DNA of 64,000 nt from Paracoccus thiocyanatus (GCF_900156255.1 NZ_FTMK01000004.1:124001-188000), one strand, 5' to 3'; shown: positions 33,920 to 42,654, counted from the first letter of the stretch. Translations and numbers: made by a program. The notes: generated by a model not told the origin, from the sequence alone.

Positions 33920-35052
33920 GGGATGATCCCGCCCCGCGCGACATCGACGGCAATCCGGTCCGGGTCGGCCTGCCCATGGCGATGCTGGCCGAACTGACGC
34001 ATCGCTGTCCGCTGGCCTGCCCCTATTGCTCGAACCCGGTCGAACTGACCCGCGCCAGCGCCGAGCTGAAGGCGGCGGAATGGGCGGATGTGTTCCGCCA
34101 GGCCGCCGAGATGGGCGTCTTGCAACTGCACCTGTCGGGCGGAGAGCCTGCCTCGCGCCGCGACCTGGCGGAAATCGCCACCGCCGCCCGCGACGCAGGG
34201 CTTTACGTGAACCTGATCACCTCGGGGATCGGGCTGACCGAAGCGCGGCTGCGCGAATTGGACGGCGTGGTCGATCATATCCAGCTTTCGCTGCAAGGCA
34301 TCGACGCCGAGATGGCCGACTGGATCAGCGGCTATGGCGGCAGCTTCGCCCGCAAGATGCAGGTCGCGCAATGGGCCCGCGCCATCGGCTTTCCGATGAC
34401 GCTGAACGCCGTGGTGCATCGCCAGAACCTGGACCGCCTGTCCGAGATGATCGACCTGGCCGAGGGGCTGGATTGCCGCCGCATCGAGGTGGCGACCGTG
34501 CAGTTCCACGGCTGGGCCGACCTGAACCGCCGCCCGCTGATGCCCACGCAAGAGCAGGCGACGCGGGCGCGGGCGGTGGTGGACGAGGCCCGCCAGCGCC
34601 TCAAGGGCCGCATGGTCATCGACTATGTGCCCGCCGATCATCTGGCGTCGTTCCCGAAAAGCTGCATGGGGGGCTGGGGCTCGACCGGGCTGAACGTGGC
34701 CCCTGATGGAACGGTGCTGCCCTGCCACGCCGCCCAGACCATCAAGGGGCTGGCATTCGAGAATGTGCGCGATGTGCCCCTGGCGCGGATCTGGCACGAC
34801 GGCGCGGCCTTCAACGCCTTTCGCGGCACCGCCTGGATGCCCGAGCCCTGCGCATCCTGCGAGCGGCGCGAGATCGACTTCGGCGGCTGCCGCTGTCAGG
34901 CCATGGCGATGGCGGGCGACGCGCGGGCGACCGATCCGGTCTGTTCGCGGTCAAGCCTGCACGCACAGCTTCGTGCCGAGGCCGAGGCCGAGGCGGCAAG
35001 CGATTCCACCGTGCTGGTCTATCGCCGCATGACACGGGAGAAGCGCGGATGA
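33916..35052 (+). CDS. pqqE: PqqA peptide cyclase PqqE (radical SAM)
   Basis: The 378-residue radical SAM enzyme forms the Glu-Tyr carbon-carbon bond in PqqA. The CxxxCxxC motif HRCPLACPYCSN (C31, C35, C38) binds the SAM cluster, and the C-terminal SPASM cysteines appear in LPCHA, EPCASCERR and GGCRCQA. It overlaps both pqqD and the SoxYZ-like gene by 4 bp, so the operon is translationally coupled throughout. Confidence 0.97.
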   Translation: MRDDPAPRDIDGNPVRVGLPMAMLAELTHRCPLACPYCSNPVELTRASAELKAAEWADVFRQAAEMGVLQLHLSGGEPASRRDLAEIATAARDAGLYVNLITSGIGLTEARLRELDGVVDHIQLSLQGIDAEMADWISGYGGSFARKMQVAQWARAIGFPMTLNAVVHRQNLDRLSEMIDLAEGLDCRRIEVATVQFHGWADLNRRPLMPTQEQATRARAVVDEARQRLKGRMVIDYVPADHLASFPKSCMGGWGSTGLNVAPDGTVLPCHAAQTIKGLAFENVRDVPLARIWHDGAAFNAFRGTAWMPEPCASCERREIDFGGCRCQAMAMAGDARATDPVCSRSSLHAQLRAEAEAEAASDSTVLVYRRMTREKRG

Positions 35053-35819
35053 GACCGGCTTGCCTGCTTGCCGCCCTGATCCTGGCGCCGGGGGCGCTGC
35101 TGGCCCAGGTGGCCAATCCCATGCAGCCTTCGGCCCTGTGGGATGACATGCGGCTGGCGGTGATCGGCACGGATCAGGAACCGCCGGTCGATCCGTCGGT
35201 CCTGGACCTGGACGCGCCGCCGCGCGCCGACAATCCGGCGCTGGTGCCGGTGCGCATCACCCAGCCGCCGGGCGCGCCGGCGATCACGGCGCTGGCGCTG
35301 GTGGTGGACGGCAACCCGGCGCCGGTCGCGGCCGAGTTCACATTCGGCAAGGCGCTGATGCCCCTGGATTTCGAGGTGCGGGTGCGTGTCGATACCTATT
35401 CCGACCTGCGCGCCATCGCCACGCTGGAGGACGGGCGCAAGGTCATGGCCGGCCGTTTCGTCAAGGCGTCGGGCGGCTGCGCGGCGCCGGCCGGCAAAAG
35501 CATGGACGAGGTGCGCGCCACCATGGGCGAGATGCGTTTCCGCGCCGCCGAGGAAGACGGGCGACAGGTCGGCACGCTGATGATCCGGCACCCCAATTTC
35601 TCGGGCCTGCAGCGCGACCAGGTGACGCTGCTGACCATCCCGGCCGAGTTCATCCAGACGCTGGAGGTCAAGCAGGGCGATGCGCCGCTGTTCACCATGC
35701 AGGCCGGGATCTCGATTTCCGAAGACCCGGTGTTCCGCTTTGCCCATGCGCCGGGCAAGGGGCCGGTGACGGTCCATGCCGAGGATACCGACGGCCGGAC
35801 CTGGGATCAGTCCTTCTGA
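35049..35819 (+). CDS. Quinoprotein dehydrogenase-associated SoxYZ-like carrier
   Basis: The 256-residue exported protein has a signal peptide (ACLLAALILAPGALLA). Its fused SoxY-like and SoxZ-like domains resemble the family found with PQQ dehydrogenases. The SoxY-type carrier cysteine is in ASGGCAAPAG near residue 142; unlike real SoxY it is not at the C-terminus. The SoxZ-like half follows (TLMIRHPNFSGLQRD). It may be a partner of the metallohydrolase at 30572-31630 in a periplasmic relay. Its stop overlaps the 3' end of the convergent ABC ATPase gene by 13 bp. Confidence 0.88.
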   Translation: MRPACLLAALILAPGALLAQVANPMQPSALWDDMRLAVIGTDQEPPVDPSVLDLDAPPRADNPALVPVRITQPPGAPAITALALVVDGNPAPVAAEFTFGKALMPLDFEVRVRVDTYSDLRAIATLEDGRKVMAGRFVKASGGCAAPAGKSMDEVRATMGEMRFRAAEEDGRQVGTLMIRHPNFSGLQRDQVTLLTIPAEFIQTLEVKQGDAPLFTMQAGISISEDPVFRFAHAPGKGPVTVHAEDTDGRTWDQSF

Positions 35820-36397
35820 AGCTGCGCGGGCTGGCCGGCCAGGTGCAGCACCCGCGCGTCCAGCGCCGCCGCCTCGGCCGGGTCATGCGTGACCAGAACC
35901 AGGCCGGCGCCGCTGCGGGTCAGCAGCGCAGCGGTCAGCGCCAGCATCCGCGCCGCCGTATCCGCGTCCAGCGAGGCGAAGGGTTCGTCCATCAGCAGGA
36001 TGTCGGGCCCGGCGGCAAAGGCGCGGGCCAGCGCCAGCCGCCGTTGCTGGCCCAGCGACAGCTGGCGGGGGAACTTCGCCTCGTGCCCGGCCAGCCCGAC
36101 CTGCGCCAGCCAGTCCCGCGCCGTGGCCGCATCGCAGCCGGTCGGGATGGTGATATTCGCCACCGCGTCGCGCCAGGGCAGCAGCACCGGTTCCTGGAAC
36201 ACCGGGGCCAGGCGGTCGGCGCCCTTCAGCCGGCCGCGAAAATCCGCGTCCAGCCCGGCCAGGATGCGCAGCAGCGTCGATTTGCCGATGCCCGAGGGAC
36301 CCAGGATCGCCACCCGCTCGCCCCGCGCGACCAACAGCGCCAGCGGCCCCAGCACCTGGCGCGGGCCGAAGGACTTGGCCTCCAGTTCAAGCCGCAT
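35807..36397 (-). CDS. ABC transporter ATP-binding protein (NitT/TauT type)
   Basis: The 196-residue ATPase has Walker A LGPSGIGKST, Q-loop FQEPVLLPW, signature LSLGQQRRLALARA, Walker B ILLMDEPFASLD and the switch His in VTHD. It is short and compact, like ATPases of nitrate/taurine/sulfonate-type importers. It energises the adjacent permease and binding protein, transcribed before it on the same strand; its start lies within the last bases of the permease gene. ATG 36397 is chosen because upstream residues are permease shadow. Confidence 0.92.
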   Translation of the reverse strand: MRLELEAKSFGPRQVLGPLALLVARGERVAILGPSGIGKSTLLRILAGLDADFRGRLKGADRLAPVFQEPVLLPWRDAVANITIPTGCDAATARDWLAQVGLAGHEAKFPRQLSLGQQRRLALARAFAAGPDILLMDEPFASLDADTAARMLALTAALLTRSGAGLVLVTHDPAEAAALDARVLHLAGQPAQLQKD

Positions 36398-37169
36398 CCT
36401 GCCTCCAGCGATTGGCGCGCCGTTCCCACGGGCGCAGCAGGAACAGGTCGATGGCCAGCATGACCGCGACAAAGGCCAGCGCCCAGGCCAGCACGCCGGT
36501 CACGTCGAAGCTGGAAAACAGCAGGTGGATCTTGAAGCCGACCCCGTTCGAGCGGCCCAGGAACTCGACCACCAGCACGATCTTCCAGATCAGCGAGATC
36601 CCGGCCCGCGCGGCCGAGGCGAGATGCGGCGCAAGCTGCGGCAGCACGACATGGCGCAGCCGCCGCAGCGGCGGCATCCGAAAGGCGCGGGCCATGTCGC
36701 CCAGGTCGGGGCGCAGCGCCCGCGTGCCCTCGCGCACCATCACCGTCACCACGGGGATCTTGTTCAGCGCCACGGCCAGGATGGCGGCGGTTTCGTTCAG
36801 GCCGATCCAGATATAGCACAGCACGATCACCACCAGCGCCGGCACGTTCAGCAAGATGATCGTGGCCGGGTTCAGCCAATGGTCGACGGCGCGCGACCGT
36901 CCCATCCACAGCCCCAGCGCCACCCCCGCCGCCATGGCCAGCGCAAAGCTGGCGGCGACCCGGAACAGGGTCATACCGGCGTTGAACCACAATTCGCCGG
37001 TCGCGGCCAGCCGGCCGATTCGCGCCGCGACATGCCAGGGCGCGGGTAAGGTCTGGGGCCGGTCGGTCAGTTGCGACGCCAGGGTCCAGATCAGCACCAG
37101 CGTCAGGATCGACAGCACCCCCGGCACAAGGCCCGGACGCAGCGCAGAGGGCTTGGGAAGCTGGGCCAA
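36387..37169 (-). CDS. ABC transporter permease (NitT/TauT type)
   Basis: The 260-residue membrane protein has about six helices and the EAA-type loop for contact with the ATPase (LGDMARAFRMPPLRRLRHVVLPQ region). The probable start is TTG 37169, 8 nt after the binding-protein stop and preceded by GGAG. A second TTG at 37217 would overlap that gene by 41 bp. The stop overlaps the ATPase start by 11 bp. It is next to PQQ genes, so it may import a substrate or metal complex used in PQQ-dependent catabolism; the ligand is unknown. Confidence 0.88.
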   Translation of the reverse strand: MAQLPKPSALRPGLVPGVLSILTLVLIWTLASQLTDRPQTLPAPWHVAARIGRLAATGELWFNAGMTLFRVAASFALAMAAGVALGLWMGRSRAVDHWLNPATIILLNVPALVVIVLCYIWIGLNETAAILAVALNKIPVVTVMVREGTRALRPDLGDMARAFRMPPLRRLRHVVLPQLAPHLASAARAGISLIWKIVLVVEFLGRSNGVGFKIHLLFSSFDVTGVLAWALAFVAVMLAIDLFLLRPWERRANRWRQDAA

Positions 37170-37176
37170 GGCGGGC

Positions 37177-38157
37177 TTACTCCGGCCACCAGAACAGGCC
37201 CTCGGGCAGGGCGGCAAGCCCGCCGGTCAGTTCCTCGCCGCCAAGCGCGGCCATGGTGGCGAACATGCTTTGCGCATCGGCCGCATCGACCGGGCCGGGT
37301 GCGGGAATGCCGGCGCGCCAGCCGGCCTTCAGCGCCTGGAACTCGGCCTCGTTTCCGGCCTGCATGATCGGGCGCAGCTCTTCCCAGGCGGCATCGTCCT
37401 GGGCCAGAAGATCCTTGGCGGCGCGGGATGCGCGCGCCAGCCCCGCCGACAGCGCCGGGTTGGCCGCGATCCAGTCGTCGCGCAGCACATAGCCCAGAAG
37501 CGGCGTCGCCGGCTCCAGCCCCAGATCGCGCGCCGCGGCCTGCACCGAAATGATCTCGCGCATGCCCTGCGCCTGCATCCGCGCCTGGAAGTGCCAGAAG
37601 TTGATCGCGGCGTCGATCTCGCCCGTCTCGGCGGCATTCAGGATCATCGGCGGCGCGCCGAACACCTGCCGGGTGATATCGGCCAGGTCCTCGCCCAGCT
37701 TTTCGCGCGACCAGGCGCGCAGGATCAGCCAGCTTTTGTCCACCGGCCCGCCGGCGATGCCGATCTTCTTGCCGCGAAGGTCGGCCAGCGACTGCGCGGC
37801 GCTGCCCGCCGGCACCATCAGCCCGCCCACGGCGGTGGAATAGGGCAGGATGCGAAAGCCCGTGCCGCGCGCCCGCTGCTGCGCCACCCACAGGAAGTCC
37901 GACACGATGGTATCGACCTCGGCCCCCTGCATGGCGACCTGGGTGGCGGGGTTGCCCGCCAGGACCAGCGTTTCCAGCCGAAAGCCGTTCTGGGCATCAA
38001 GGCCGCGGCGGCGGATCGTTTCGGTTTCCCAGGTGACGGTGCCGTTTTCCAGCGTGCCGATGCGGATCGCCGGGACTTGGGCGCGCGCCGGCCGCAACAT
38101 CGGCGCGGCCAGGGACAATGCCCCGGCCAGCAGGGTGATTCTGCGCGTGATCCTCAT
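37177..38157 (-). CDS. ABC transporter substrate-binding protein (NitT/TauT-like)
   Basis: The 326-residue protein begins with a signal peptide containing twin arginines (MRITRRITLLAGALSLAAP), so Sec or Tat export is possible. The mature part is a two-lobed binding protein of the NitT/TauT/SsuA class (IRIGTLENGTVTWETETI, VGGLMVPAGSAAQSLADLRGKKIGIAGG). It is first in the operon with the permease and ATPase. It is divergent from the LuxR response-regulator gene, which shares the 186-bp gap and could regulate it. Confidence 0.9.
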   Translation of the reverse strand: MRITRRITLLAGALSLAAPMLRPARAQVPAIRIGTLENGTVTWETETIRRRGLDAQNGFRLETLVLAGNPATQVAMQGAEVDTIVSDFLWVAQQRARGTGFRILPYSTAVGGLMVPAGSAAQSLADLRGKKIGIAGGPVDKSWLILRAWSREKLGEDLADITRQVFGAPPMILNAAETGEIDAAINFWHFQARMQAQGMREIISVQAAARDLGLEPATPLLGYVLRDDWIAANPALSAGLARASRAAKDLLAQDDAAWEELRPIMQAGNEAEFQALKAGWRAGIPAPGPVDAADAQSMFATMAALGGEELTGGLAALPEGLFWWPE

Positions 38158-38343
38158 GCTTGGTTCCCCCGTGCTGCGGCCAAACTGTCATGCGCCCCGA
38201 TTTCCGCCAATACAACCGAAGTCGTAGCCGCAAGCCCGGCCCAGGGCTTAACGGGCTTGCGCCGGCGGGCAGGGGACTTAAGATGGATGCCGAAAGGCCG
38301 GCGCGCCATGGCCCGGTCCTATCGTTTCTTTGGGAGGAGAACG

Positions 38344-39054
38344 ATGGCCTCAGCCGAATTGCAGTCCCAGGAACGCGTCGTGTCGCCAAGGCTTTCCGTC
38401 GAACGGGTCCGCGAGATCCTGATCGTGGACGATCACCCGCTGATGTGCGACGCCTTGGCCCTGACGCTGAAGATCAGCTTCGGGCTGCGCAATGTGCGCA
38501 CCGCCCGCAGCCTGGCCGCCGCCCAGGAACAGATCCGCAGCCAGGGCGCCCCCGATGCGGTGATCCTTGACCTGAACCTGCCCGATGCCAAGGGGGCCGA
38601 GGGGCTGGTGACGCTGCGCCGCCAGATCCCCGACGTGCCGATCACCATGATCTCGGCCGATCTGGAAAACGCCATGATCTCGGCTGCGATGGCCGCGGGC
38701 GCGCAGGGCTATATCAGCAAGTCGCTGGGCCGCGAGGCGCTGGTCGACAGCCTGCGCCGCATGTGGCAGGGCGAACGGGTGACGCCCGACAGCTACCAGC
38801 CGCAGCATGCCGGCGAAGAGGACGCGGCCCGCGTCGAACTGGCCCGCCGCTTCGCCACCCTGACGCCGCAGCAGATGAAGATCCTGCGGCTGATCTGCCA
38901 AGGCAAGGCGAACAAGGAAATCAGCTACGAGCTGTCCATCGCCGAGGCGACGGTCAAGACGCATATCACCGCGATCATGTCCAAGATCAACGCCCGCCGC
39001 CGCACCCAGGCGGTGCTTTTGGCCAATAGCGTCAGGCTGTTCGAACCGGCATGA
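38344..39054 (+). CDS. LuxR-type response regulator
   Basis: The 236-residue regulator has an N-terminal receiver domain with acidic DD at 29-30, phospho-acceptor Asp76 (DAVILDLNLP) and the conserved Lys in YISKSLG. The C-terminal NarL/LuxR helix-turn-helix is LTPQQMKILRLICQGKANKEIS. A GGGAGGAGA site precedes ATG 38344. It is translationally coupled to the FIST gene (ATGA). Relatives include AgmR/ErbR (PQQ-ethanol oxidation in Pseudomonas) and FlhR (methanol/formaldehyde genes of Paracoccus). It probably activates nearby PQQ or dehydrogenase genes. Confidence 0.93.
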   Translation: MASAELQSQERVVSPRLSVERVREILIVDDHPLMCDALALTLKISFGLRNVRTARSLAAAQEQIRSQGAPDAVILDLNLPDAKGAEGLVTLRRQIPDVPITMISADLENAMISAAMAAGAQGYISKSLGREALVDSLRRMWQGERVTPDSYQPQHAGEEDAARVELARRFATLTPQQMKILRLICQGKANKEISYELSIAEATVKTHITAIMSKINARRRTQAVLLANSVRLFEPA

Positions 39055-40232
39055 GCGCGGCCCAGCCCGAACCCTGGCCGGCGGCGCGTCCCCAGGCGCG
39101 GCCGGCCGCGCCGCCGGCTGCCCCCGTCGCCGTCTCGGTTCCGGCCGCCGGGGCGGATACCGCCCGCCGCATTGCCGAAGCCATGGCGCCACTGGACCCG
39201 GCGCTGGTCCTGCTGTTCGGCATGCCGGCCGAGGGGTTGCCGGCCCTGGGCGCGGCGCTGCGGCAGACGCTGGGCCCGGATTGCCGCATCGTCGGCTGTT
39301 CCTCGGTGGGCGAGATCGGGCCCGGCGGCTATTGCGCCCGCACGGTCACGGCGCTGGGCTTTCCCGCGGCCAGCTTTCGCGTCGGCGTCTGCGTCCTGCG
39401 CGACCAGGCGCTGGTGCCGGTGTCGGAATGGATGTCCACCTTGCGCCGCTTTCATGCCGATTTCCGCCCCGACCTGCGCCGTTCCGGCTTTGGCGTGGTG
39501 CTGGCCGATGCGCTGGCCCGGCAAGAGGACGTGCTGACCGCAACGCTGGACGCGGCCATTCCCGGCCTGCCCATCGTCGGCGGCTCCAGCGCCGAGGGCA
39601 TGCGGTTCGGGCCGACCTGCCAGATGGTGGATGGCGAATCATATCCCGGCGCGGCGCTGTTTTTGCTGATCGAGACGGATCTAGCGGCGGCCGAGGTCTC
39701 TTTCCAGCATTTCAGCCCCACCGACCGGCGTGCCGTGGTGACGGCGGCCGACCGCCACAACCGCGTCATCATGGCGCTGAACGACGAGCCGGCGGCACAG
39801 GAATATGCCCGGCTGGCCGGCATCCCGGTCGAGGCGCTGACGCCCACCGAATTCGCCCGCCACCCGCTGCTGCTGCGCACCGGCAAGCGCCATCACGTCC
39901 GCGCCATCCGCGCCATCACCCCCCAGGGCGGCTTGCAGCTTTTGTCCGGGATCGAGGCGGGCAGCATCCTGACGCTCGGCCGGGCCATGGACATGACCCG
40001 CGGCTTTGCCGAGGCGCTGGATGCGTTGCCGCGGCCGCCGCTGATCGTGCTGGGCTTCGACTGCATCCTGCGCCGGCTGGCGCTGGAACGCGCCGGCATG
40101 GACGGGCAGATGTCCGAACTGCTGGCGCGCTATCGCGTCGCCGGCTTCAACACCTATGGCGAACAGCACAGCGGCATGCATGTGAACCAGACCTTTGTCG
40201 GCATGGCCCTGATGCCGCCCGCGCCGGGCTAA
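39051..40232 (+). CDS. FIST-domain sensor protein (NosP-like)
   Basis: The 393-residue cytoplasmic protein has an Ala/Pro-rich N-terminus, then FIST-N (VLLFGMPAEGLPALGAALRQ, GCSSVGEIGPGGYC) and FIST-C (SILTLGRAMDMTRGFAEAL, GFDCILRRLALE, GFNTYGEQHSGMHVNQT) domains. FIST proteins sense small ligands; NosP in Pseudomonas and Vibrio is a heme protein that senses NO and acts on a histidine kinase encoded beside it. The same arrangement is seen here with the hybrid kinase 3 bp downstream. Heme binding here is inferred only. Confidence 0.9.
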   Translation: MSAAQPEPWPAARPQARPAAPPAAPVAVSVPAAGADTARRIAEAMAPLDPALVLLFGMPAEGLPALGAALRQTLGPDCRIVGCSSVGEIGPGGYCARTVTALGFPAASFRVGVCVLRDQALVPVSEWMSTLRRFHADFRPDLRRSGFGVVLADALARQEDVLTATLDAAIPGLPIVGGSSAEGMRFGPTCQMVDGESYPGAALFLLIETDLAAAEVSFQHFSPTDRRAVVTAADRHNRVIMALNDEPAAQEYARLAGIPVEALTPTEFARHPLLLRTGKRHHVRAIRAITPQGGLQLLSGIEAGSILTLGRAMDMTRGFAEALDALPRPPLIVLGFDCILRRLALERAGMDGQMSELLARYRVAGFNTYGEQHSGMHVNQTFVGMALMPPAPG

Positions 40233-40235
40233 GCC

Positions 40236-41561
40236 ATGTTCCTGCGCGACGACGATCCCCCCGCGCGACGGGTCGAGAAGCTGACGCGCATCGCCGACGT
40301 GCTGGTCGAGCGCATCGACCGGCTGGAGGAAAGCCGCGGCTCGGCCTGGTCGATGTTCCAGGCCGCCGTCGCGCTGGAGCAGGAAGTCCAGGTGCGCACC
40401 CGCGAGTTGGAACAGGCGCTGGCCGACCTGTCGGAACGCAACCGCGAACTGGCCGTCGCCCGCGCCTCGGCCGAAGAGGCAAACCGTTCCAAGACCCGTT
40501 TCCTGCGCGCGGCCAGCCACGACCTGTTGCAGCCGCTTTCGGCGGCCAAGCTGTTCCTGTCGGCGCTGAAGGACACGGAACTGGACGAATTGCAGCGCGA
40601 ACTGACCGGACGCCTGACCGGCGCCTTCGAGTCGGTGGAGGAACTAATGCACGCGGTGCTGGACATCTCGCGGCTGGACAGCCAGCGCATCGAGTTCCAG
40701 CGCAAGCCCGTCGATCTGGGCGACCTGTTCCGCCGCCTTGCCGTCGAATACGCCCCCATGGCCGAAGCCAAGGGGCTGCGGCTGAGCTTTGCGCCGACCA
40801 CGGTGCTGGTGGAAAGCGACCCGACCTTTCTGCGGCGCATCGCGCAGAACCTGGTCTCGAACGCGATCAAATACACCGATCGCGGCGGCGTGCTGGTCGG
40901 TGTGCGCCAGCGCGGCGAGCGGGCCTGGCTGGAAATCTACGACACCGGCATCGGCATCGCCGCCGCCGACCGCGCCCGCATCTTCGACGAGTTCCAGCGC
41001 ATCGGCCGCGAAGGCGGCGCGCCCGGCATGGGCCTGGGCCTGTCGATCGTGCGCCGCGCCTGCGCCAAGCTGGGCCATTCCATCGCCATGGACAGCGAAC
41101 CCGGCCGCGGCACGGTGTTTCGCGTCAACCTGCCGCTGGCCGGGGCGCGGGACGAGCCGGCGCGGCCGGAAAGCGCATGCGGCGGTCCTTCGTTGCGGGG
41201 CCGCGTCGCGGTGGTGGTCGAAAACGACGATGCCATGCGCCGGGCGCTGCAACTGCTGCTTCAGGATGGGCTGGGCATGGCGGTCCGCGTCGCGGGCGGC
41301 ATTGCCGAGGCCCTGGCGCAGACGGGCGACGAGCCGCCCGATGTGGTGATCGCCGATTACAATCTGGACAATGGCGATACCGGCTTGCAGGCCATCGCGG
41401 CGCTGCGCGCGCAGGCGGGGCGGGCGGTGCCCGCCATCGTCGTGTCGGCCCGCCGCGCGCCGGAACTGGGACTGGCCTGCCAGAAGATCGGCGTGCCGGT
41501 GCTGGAAAAACCCGTCGCCCCGCAGGACATGCAAGCCATGTTGCAGCGGATGCTGGCCTAA
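40236..41561 (+). CDS. Hybrid sensor histidine kinase/response regulator (NahK/ErcS'-like)
   Basis: The 441-residue soluble kinase has an N-terminal coiled coil (about 15-85), HisKA with His95 (RAASHDLLQPLSA), HATPase with Asn209 (NLVSNAIKYT), DTGIGI and GMGLGLSIV. The C-terminal receiver has Asp374 (VVIADYNLDNG) and Lys425 (LEKPV). There is no PAS or membrane segment, so it must take its signal from a partner, presumably the FIST protein. The gene order regulator-FIST-kinase next to pqq resembles the Pseudomonas PQQ-ethanol locus where NahK/ErcS' works with NosP. Confidence 0.93.
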   Translation: MFLRDDDPPARRVEKLTRIADVLVERIDRLEESRGSAWSMFQAAVALEQEVQVRTRELEQALADLSERNRELAVARASAEEANRSKTRFLRAASHDLLQPLSAAKLFLSALKDTELDELQRELTGRLTGAFESVEELMHAVLDISRLDSQRIEFQRKPVDLGDLFRRLAVEYAPMAEAKGLRLSFAPTTVLVESDPTFLRRIAQNLVSNAIKYTDRGGVLVGVRQRGERAWLEIYDTGIGIAAADRARIFDEFQRIGREGGAPGMGLGLSIVRRACAKLGHSIAMDSEPGRGTVFRVNLPLAGARDEPARPESACGGPSLRGRVAVVVENDDAMRRALQLLLQDGLGMAVRVAGGIAEALAQTGDEPPDVVIADYNLDNGDTGLQAIAALRAQAGRAVPAIVVSARRAPELGLACQKIGVPVLEKPVAPQDMQAMLQRMLA

Positions 41562-41646
41562 GACCAAAGCACGAAACCGCGCTTGGCGGGCTTTCGCCCC
41601 GGCCCCGGCAAGGGCAGGCTCGCAAACAGGGAAGGAACAAACCGAG

Positions 41647-42261
41647 ATGAAGATCTTGCGCAGCCTGGTGCTGATCGGATTGCTGGCCTCGCCGCTCTGG
41701 GCGGGCGAGGCGGGGGACCTGGTCTTTGCCGATCGCGGGCCATGGGACCTGCCCCAGGGGCCGCTGGTCTGGACGCTGCATCAGACCGGCCCGCAGACCC
41801 AGGGATTCGCGCCCTTGGGCGAGGGGCGGATTTCGCTGGCCCGCTCGACCCAGACCGCCGATGGCCAGGCGGTGCTGGAACTGACCGAGGAAACCCCCGG
41901 CGTCCAGCGCAGGATCGGCCCTTTCCCGGTCTCGGGCGGCGATCCGGCGCTGACCTTCTTTCTGGAAACCATCACCCGCGACATGGCGGCCCTGACCGGC
42001 GGCAGCCCGTTCTATATCCGCAACCGGCTGAAGGATGCGCTGTTTCGCGGCGGCGAGCTGCGGCCCGAAGGCGACGCGACCACCGCCGTCTTCGCGCCGT
42101 TCAAGGACGACAAGAATAGCGGGCGCATGGCTGGCTTTGACACGCTGGAACTGCGCTTCACCCTGGACGATCCCAAGCGGCCGATCCGGCGCATGCTGGC
42201 CGAAACCGGGCCGCTGGCCGGGGGACGGCCGGCCTATCACAGTGAAATGGTGCTGAAATGA
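41647..42261 (+). CDS. Exported protein of unknown function
   Basis: The 204-residue protein has a signal peptide (LRSLVLIGLLASPLWAG) and a mature part without cysteines (ITRDMAALTGGSPFYIRNR is a distinctive stretch). No family is recognised. It starts 85 bp after the kinase gene and overlaps the next small gene by 4 bp (ATGA), so the two are probably made together. Position after the kinase suggests a role in the same PQQ-linked system, without direct evidence. Confidence 0.78.
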   Translation: MKILRSLVLIGLLASPLWAGEAGDLVFADRGPWDLPQGPLVWTLHQTGPQTQGFAPLGEGRISLARSTQTADGQAVLELTEETPGVQRRIGPFPVSGGDPALTFFLETITRDMAALTGGSPFYIRNRLKDALFRGGELRPEGDATTAVFAPFKDDKNSGRMAGFDTLELRFTLDDPKRPIRRMLAETGPLAGGRPAYHSEMVLK

Positions 42262-42596
42262 TCCGGGCGATGCTGACCGTTGCCCTGCTGCTTTCGGCCG
42301 GCATGGCCGGGGCGCAGGCGATCAACGACTATCCGACCAGTGCGCGGGCCGATTACGTCTACGTCTGCATGGCGACGAACGGCCAGACCCGCGAGATGCT
42401 GGACAGGTGCAGTTGCGCCATCGACCAGATCGCCCAGATCCTGCCCTATGACGATTACGTCAGGGCCGAGACGGTGCTGGCCATGCGCCAGACCGCGGGC
42501 GAGCGGGCGGGCATCTTTCGCCAGGGCATCGCCGTCAACGAGATGATCGCCGATTTCCGCCGCGCCGAGGCCGAGGCCGAGATTCTGTGCTTCTGA
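42258..42596 (+). CDS. Small exported four-cysteine protein of unknown function
   Basis: The 112-residue protein has a signal peptide (LTVALLLSAGMAGAQA) and a mature helical part with Cys37, Cys51, Cys53 and Cys111 (RCSCAIDQIAQIL), likely two disulfides or a metal site. No family is recognised. It is coupled to the preceding exported protein gene by an ATGA overlap. Confidence 0.78.
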   Translation: MIRAMLTVALLLSAGMAGAQAINDYPTSARADYVYVCMATNGQTREMLDRCSCAIDQIAQILPYDDYVRAETVLAMRQTAGERAGIFRQGIAVNEMIADFRRAEAEAEILCF

Positions 42597-42654
42597 ACTG
42601 GACAATCCGCGCGGCCCGCGCTTCCTTGGCGCCAAGCTGAACAGGAGGGAAGCC

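Noticed and set aside
36856..38343. N-terminal extension of the LuxR regulator frame back to 36856
   Set aside because: It overlaps the permease and binding-protein genes on the other strand; a strong ribosome-binding site precedes ATG 38344 where the receiver domain begins.
31770..41561. PQQ-dependent methanol or ethanol dehydrogenase structural gene
   Set aside because: No beta-propeller quinoprotein reading frame or tryptophan-docking motifs exist in the block; only PQQ synthesis and accessory genes are present.
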